This document shows positions 7,151-9,455 of a DNA stretch of 9,455 nucleotides, in pieces. Where the stretch lies: positions 1 through 9,455 of the forward strand of contig VAXS01000185.1 in assembly GCA_005883255.1 (NCBI GenBank), read 5' to 3'. The stretch comes from Actinomycetota bacterium. Its GTDB lineage: Bacteria > Actinomycetota > Thermoleophilia > Solirubrobacterales > Solirubrobacteraceae. Position numbers and translations under genes: made by a program. Numbering within the stretch: the first letter of the stretch is position 1; every line of letters starts with the position of its first letter. The notes beneath the pieces are model-generated. The model did no database searches, had not been told where the DNA came from, and worked only from the letters and a program-made list of their open reading frames with translations.

Positions 7151-7831
7151 CTACTCGAAGCTGACGGTCAGCTCGCCGAGCGGGCCGAGGCTGACGGCGA
7201 TCCGGTCGCCCGACGAGACCGGGACGGCCGGGGTGATGGCGCCGGCGATGATGCACTCGCCGGCCTGGAGCTCGCCGCCGTGATCGGCCAGGAAGTCCGC
7301 CGCGTAGCGGACGACGTCGGCCGGGTCGCCCGTGGCCGCGGCGGCGCTGGCGCTCGCCTCCTCCGTCTCCCCGCGCACGATCGTGGCCTCGATGCCCTCG
7401 ACGTCGGCGCGGGAGGAGTCGGCGGGGCCGAGGACGAAGGCGCGATGGAACACGTCGCCGGCCAGGATCGAATACAGGTCCTCGAAGGGCGGCGCGGCGT
7501 CCACCACCTCGATCGCCGGTCCCAGGCCCGCGATCGCCGCGCGGGCGGCGTCGCGACCCGCGCCCGGGGGCACGGCCGCGCCCAGGTGGATCGCGACCTC
7601 GGCCTCCACCGCGGGATGCTCCGTCCCGGCCAGCCGATGGGTGGCGCCGTTCGCCAGCTGGGTGGCGCTGGTCAGATAGCCCACGACCGGTCCGTCCAGT
7701 CCCAGCTGCCGCTGCACCGCGTCCAGCGTGAGCCCCATCTTCCAGCCCACCGGTTGGGCCCCGGCCACCAGGTCGGCGGCCCGCCGCCCGAGCTGGTCGC
7801 TCATGCCCGCCGCGAGCGGAGTGTCGTTCAT
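7151..7831 (-). CDS. 2-keto-4-pentenoate hydratase / fumarylacetoacetate hydrolase-family protein
   Basis: 226 residues. The family hydrates or decarboxylates 2-oxo-4-enoates from meta-cleavage of aromatic rings (MhpD, HpaH, DmpE and DmpH types). Visible signatures are GWKMGLT (29-35), PAVEAEVAIHLG (73-84), AIEVVDAAPPFEDLYSIL (106-123) and the C-terminal strand GDRIAVSLGPLGELTVSFE (208-226). E76, E78 and E108 fall where MhpD has its three metal-binding glutamates. It is shorter than the usual 260 or so, mainly at the N-terminus, where the first helices are reduced. The substrate cannot be told; a 4-oxalocrotonate decarboxylase or another 2-oxo acid enzyme is possible. Start ATG 7831 lies 7 nt after the TetR stop without an SD, which suggests translational coupling (ATG 7804 is a weaker alternative). 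It should be co-transcribed with the TetR gene. No other aromatic pathway gene is visible. Confidence 0.8.
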   Translation of the reverse strand: MNDTPLAAGMSDQLGRRAADLVAGAQPVGWKMGLTLDAVQRQLGLDGPVVGYLTSATQLANGATHRLAGTEHPAVEAEVAIHLGAAVPPGAGRDAARAAIAGLGPAIEVVDAAPPFEDLYSILAGDVFHRAFVLGPADSSRADVEGIEATIVRGETEEASASAAAATGDPADVVRYAADFLADHGGELQAGECIIAGAITPAVPVSSGDRIAVSLGPLGELTVSFE

Positions 7832-7838
7832 GGCCGCA

Positions 7839-8450
7839 TCATCGCGGCTGCAGGCTCTCGAGGAAGCGATCGACCGACTCGCCGATCTCGCGGCGCGTTC
7901 GTCCGTCGTCGGAGGCGCGGGCGACGACCATCGCCGCCTCGTCGATCGCGCCCAGCACCAGGTGGGCCAGCGGGCGCACGGGCTGGGGCTCGATCGCGCC
8001 TGCGTTCATGGCCTCCTGCAGCACCCCCTCGACCAGCCCGAAGCCGTAGCGCAGCCCGATCTCCCGCCACTCCTCCCAGCCCAGGACCGACGGCGCGTCC
8101 AGCAGCGCGATGCGCGACACCGCGGGGTCCTGGCAGGCGTCCAGGAACGCGCGGGCGCCCGCGTGCAGCGCCGCCAGCGGGTCCCCGCTGGACATCGCGT
8201 CGGCGGCGATGCGCTCCACCAGCTCGCGTTCGAGGTCCTCGTAGACGGCGCGGAACAGGTCCTCCTTGCCGGAGAAGTGGTGGTACAGGGCGCCCCGGGT
8301 CACGCCCGCGCGGTGGACGATCTCCTCGGTCCCCACGCCGGCGAACCCGCGCTCGGCGAACAGCTCGCGAGCCGCGGCCAGGAGTGCCGCGCGCGTGGCC
8401 TCGGCCTGCTCGGCCCTCCGGGTGCGGGGTGGACTAGTCTCACTTGACAT
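7839..8450 (-). CDS. TetR/AcrR-family transcriptional regulator
   Basis: 203 residues from ATG 8450. The N-terminal TetR DNA-binding domain is clear: TRAALLAAARELFAERGFAG (19-38), TEEIVHRAGVTRGALYHHFS (41-60) and GKEDLF (61-66). The rest (about 75-203) is an all-helical ligand-binding and dimerisation domain whose ligand cannot be predicted. A longer frame reaches 8492, but the added residues would be encoded by promoter and operator sequence, so ATG 8450 is preferred. The gene probably represses itself and the divergent thioesterase unit, since two related dyads fill the 62-bp intergenic region and one overlaps its start codon. The hydratase gene follows after 7 nt in the same direction. TetR proteins of this form often sense the substrate or product of adjacent catabolic or efflux genes. 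Confidence 0.93.
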   Translation of the reverse strand: MSSETSPPRTRRAEQAEATRAALLAAARELFAERGFAGVGTEEIVHRAGVTRGALYHHFSGKEDLFRAVYEDLERELVERIAADAMSSGDPLAALHAGARAFLDACQDPAVSRIALLDAPSVLGWEEWREIGLRYGFGLVEGVLQEAMNAGAIEPQPVRPLAHLVLGAIDEAAMVVARASDDGRTRREIGESVDRFLESLQPR

Positions 8451-8473
8451 ACGTACAGCCTGTATGTTAGATA
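8444..8473 (+). promoter_or_regulatory. Promoter for the thioesterase-hydrolase unit
   Basis: A perfect TTGACA (8444-8449) is followed 18 bp later by TAGATA (8468-8473), or 17 bp later by TTAGAT (8467-8472). The -35 lies at the first codons of the TetR gene. Dyad 1 fills the spacer, so repressor binding should block it. Predicted start near 8480. Confidence 0.55.
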
Positions 8474-8487
8474 CATGCAGTCTGTAT
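8449..8487. promoter_or_regulatory. Two TetR-type operators 22 bp apart
   Basis: ATACGTACAGCCTGTAT (8449-8465) and ATACATGCAGTCTGTAT (8471-8487) match at 14 of 17 positions and are direct repeats with a 22-bp period. Each also has dyad symmetry. Site 1 contains the perfect TACAG-C-CTGTA (8454-8464), and a wider one-mismatch dyad runs 8451-8467. Site 2 has outer arms GATACA/TGTATC (8470-8475 with 8483-8488). The sites coincide with the spacers of the two divergent promoters, so both units are probably repressed together by the adjacent TetR protein. Confidence 0.65.
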
Positions 8488-8492
8488 CTCAA
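8464..8492 (-). promoter_or_regulatory. Promoter for tetR and the hydratase
   Basis: On the minus strand TTGAGA (8492-8487), exactly 17 bp, then TAACAT (8469-8464). The predicted start is near 8457, leaving about 6 nt before ATG 8450 and no SD. Dyad 2 (8471-8487) occupies the whole spacer. Its -10 overlaps the -10 of the divergent promoter. Confidence 0.6.
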
Positions 8493-8512
8493 CCGGCGGG
8501 CAGGGACGGATC

Positions 8513-8953
8513 GTGCCAGACAGAGCGGAGGCCGTGACCGAATCGGATCTGAAGGGCGCCGAGGCGATGCGGGAGTTCGTCCCGGCTTCGCCGCTGGTCC
8601 GGCACCTGGGCATCGAGCTCGTCGACCTCGAGCTCGACCGCGCCCGACTGCGGCTTGCGTTCTCCCAGGCGATCGCCACCATGGGCGACGTCGTCCACGG
8701 CGGGGCGATCTCCGCGCTGGTGGACACCGCCGCCATGGCCGCTGCCTGGGCCACCGACGACATACCCGCCGAGCTGCGGGGAACCACGGTCGGCCTCACC
8801 GTCGACTTCCTGGCCGCGGCCCGGGGGAGCGACCTCGACGCCACCGCCCGCGTGGTTCGCCGGGGCGGCAGCCTGTGCTTCTGCGACGTCGAGGTCGCCG
8901 GCTCCGACGGTCGCCTGGTCGCGAAGGCCCTCGTCACCTACAAGCTCGGATAG
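8513..8953 (+). CDS. PaaI-type hotdog-fold acyl-CoA thioesterase
   Basis: 146 residues from GTG 8513. The hotdog thioesterase signature is GDVVHGGAISALVDTAAMAA (58-77), with the HGG loop at 62-64 and an Asp at 71 in the place of the usual catalytic acid. TTVGLTVDFLAAARGSDLDA (91-110) is the second conserved strand, and the C-terminal strand ends VTYKLG. These tetramers hydrolyse aryl- or acyl-CoA in the cytoplasm, in PaaI's case clearing dead-end CoA esters in phenylacetate breakdown; the substrate here is unknown. The start is uncertain: GTG 8513 has only a weak purine stretch upstream, while GTG 8534 has GGAGG at 8527-8531, too close at 2 nt. It is the first gene of the divergent unit controlled by the TetR operators, and an AGGAGG for the next small ORF overlaps its stop codon. 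Confidence 0.85.
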   Translation: MPDRAEAVTESDLKGAEAMREFVPASPLVRHLGIELVDLELDRARLRLAFSQAIATMGDVVHGGAISALVDTAAMAAAWATDDIPAELRGTTVGLTVDFLAAARGSDLDATARVVRRGGSLCFCDVEVAGSDGRLVAKALVTYKLG

Positions 8954-8962
8954 GAGGACCGA

Positions 8963-9067
8963 ATGTCCGACGTCGCCACCGCACCGCCGCCCCTCAATCC
9001 GCGGGCCTGGCCGGCCCTGGCCCGCTTCCAGCTGCGACAGCTGCGCAACCGAAGGAGGTTCCGATGA
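8963..9067 (+). CDS. Small ORF, 34 residues, basic C-terminus, function unknown
   Basis: ATG 8963 follows a textbook SD, AGGAGG at 8952-8957, with 5 nt spacing, and the frame ends at TGA 9065-9067. The stop overlaps the start of the next gene as ATGA (9064-9067), the usual sign of translational coupling. The 34 residues begin with a Pro/Ala-rich stretch (MSDVATAPPPLNP), continue with RAWPALARFQLRQLR and end in NRRRFR. The middle could be a short amphipathic basic helix. Part of the Arg run is forced by the SD of the next gene: AAGGAGG at 9052-9058 encodes the two AGG Arg codons. No family is recognised. It may be a real microprotein or a leader whose translation opens the hydrolase start site. 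Strong SD, spacing and overlap favour translation. Confidence 0.6.
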   Translation: MSDVATAPPPLNPRAWPALARFQLRQLRNRRRFR

Positions 9068-9455
9068 CGATCACGTTCGAGCAGTCCCCGGTGCAGGACG
9101 CCCGTGTGCCCCAGGGCACGATCCGCTACCGCGAGATGGGCACGGGCGAGCCGATCCTGCTGGTCCACGGGTTCATGGTCAACTCGCTGCTGTGGCGCAA
9201 GGTGGTACCGCGCCTGGCCGGCGACTTCCGGGTCATCGCCCCCGACTGGCCCATGGGCTCGCACGAGGTGCCGCTGGGCGCCGACCTGACGCCGCCGGGC
9301 TTCGCCCGCCTGGTCGCCGACTTCATGGCCGCGCTCGACCTGCGCGACGTCACGCTGGTGGGCAACGACACCGGCGGCGGCATGTGCCAGATCGTCGTGG
9401 TCAACCACCCCGAGCGGCTGGGACGGCTGGTGCTCACCCCCAGCGACGCGTTCGA
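9064..9455 (+). CDS. Alpha/beta hydrolase with Asp nucleophile, C-terminus cut by the right edge
   Basis: 130 residues of an alpha/beta hydrolase. ILLVHGF (31-37) supplies the oxyanion-hole HG, DWPMGSH (61-67) follows the next strand, and LVGNDTGGG (98-106) is the nucleophile elbow. The nucleophile is D102 rather than Ser, as in haloalkane dehalogenases and epoxide hydrolases, which form a covalent Asp ester. Haloalkane dehalogenases usually carry Trp right after the nucleophile and an Asn in HGNP; here the residue after it is Thr and the first loop is HGFMVN, so epoxide hydrolase or another Asp-type hydrolase is as likely. The catalytic His and acid lie beyond the edge. SD AAGGAGG (9052-9058) is 5 nt before the ATG, and the start overlaps the stop of the 34-residue ORF. 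It is co-transcribed with the thioesterase, under TetR control by inference. Confidence 0.85.
   Translation, partial: MTITFEQSPVQDARVPQGTIRYREMGTGEPILLVHGFMVNSLLWRKVVPRLAGDFRVIAPDWPMGSHEVPLGADLTPPGFARLVADFMAALDLRDVTLVGNDTGGGMCQIVVVNHPERLGRLVLTPSDAF

Noticed and set aside
7280..8447. Long plus-strand frames across the hydratase and TetR genes
   Set aside because: The minus-strand frames encode clear families with correct motifs; the plus-strand ones are motif-free.
8451..8492. Longer TetR start at 8492
   Set aside because: The 14 extra residues are encoded by the promoter and operator repeats; ATG 8450 gives the normal TetR N-terminus.

Overview
The window is GC-rich bacterial DNA, chromosomal in character, with GTG starts common and many start codons lacking a Shine-Dalgarno (SD) sequence. 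Gene content (tilS, hpt and ftsH in order, a class III adenylate cyclase fused to a MerR head, an SCP-2 sterol-carrier protein, a phasin-like coiled coil) points to Actinomycetota, most plausibly Thermoleophilia/Solirubrobacterales. That placement is inferred from recalled protein styles, not from a search.

Layout. Positions 1-53 (minus) hold the first 17 codons of an exported protein that runs off the left edge. After a 272-bp gap, a rightward series begins: phasin-like coiled-coil protein (326-775), SCP-2 domain protein (785-1210), a 228-bp gap carrying a strong promoter, a multi-hairpin candidate RNA and a terminator-like hairpin, then MerR-adenylate cyclase (1439-2617), tilS (2642-4012), a small membrane protein (4081-4506), hpt (4517-5092) and ftsH (5180-7150). 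tilS, hpt and ftsH form the widely conserved housekeeping block for tRNA-Ile decoding, purine salvage and membrane proteolysis.

ftsH meets a leftward pair end to end with no spacer: a 2-keto-4-pentenoate hydratase-like gene (7151-7831) downstream of a TetR regulator (7839-8450). A 62-bp divergent control region holds two overlapping promoters and two related dyads 22 bp apart. From it a rightward unit leaves: PaaI-type thioesterase (8513-8953), an uncatalogued 34-codon ORF (8963-9067) with a strong SD, and an alpha/beta hydrolase with an Asp nucleophile (9064 to the edge). This right-hand part looks like a locally controlled catabolic cassette, substrate unknown.

The most distinctive sequence-level signal is that all six rightward genes before ftsH have a TA(C/G)nnT hexamer ending 6-10 nt before the start codon, mostly without SD. 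This suggests leaderless or near-leaderless mRNAs, each gene with its own promoter. In two cases the TAG stop of the preceding gene forms the first three bases of that hexamer. The cassette genes at 8963 and 9064 instead have textbook SDs. The other strong candidates for something undescribed are the RNA at about 1271-1422, the MerR-cyclase fusion beside it, and the 34-residue ORF.
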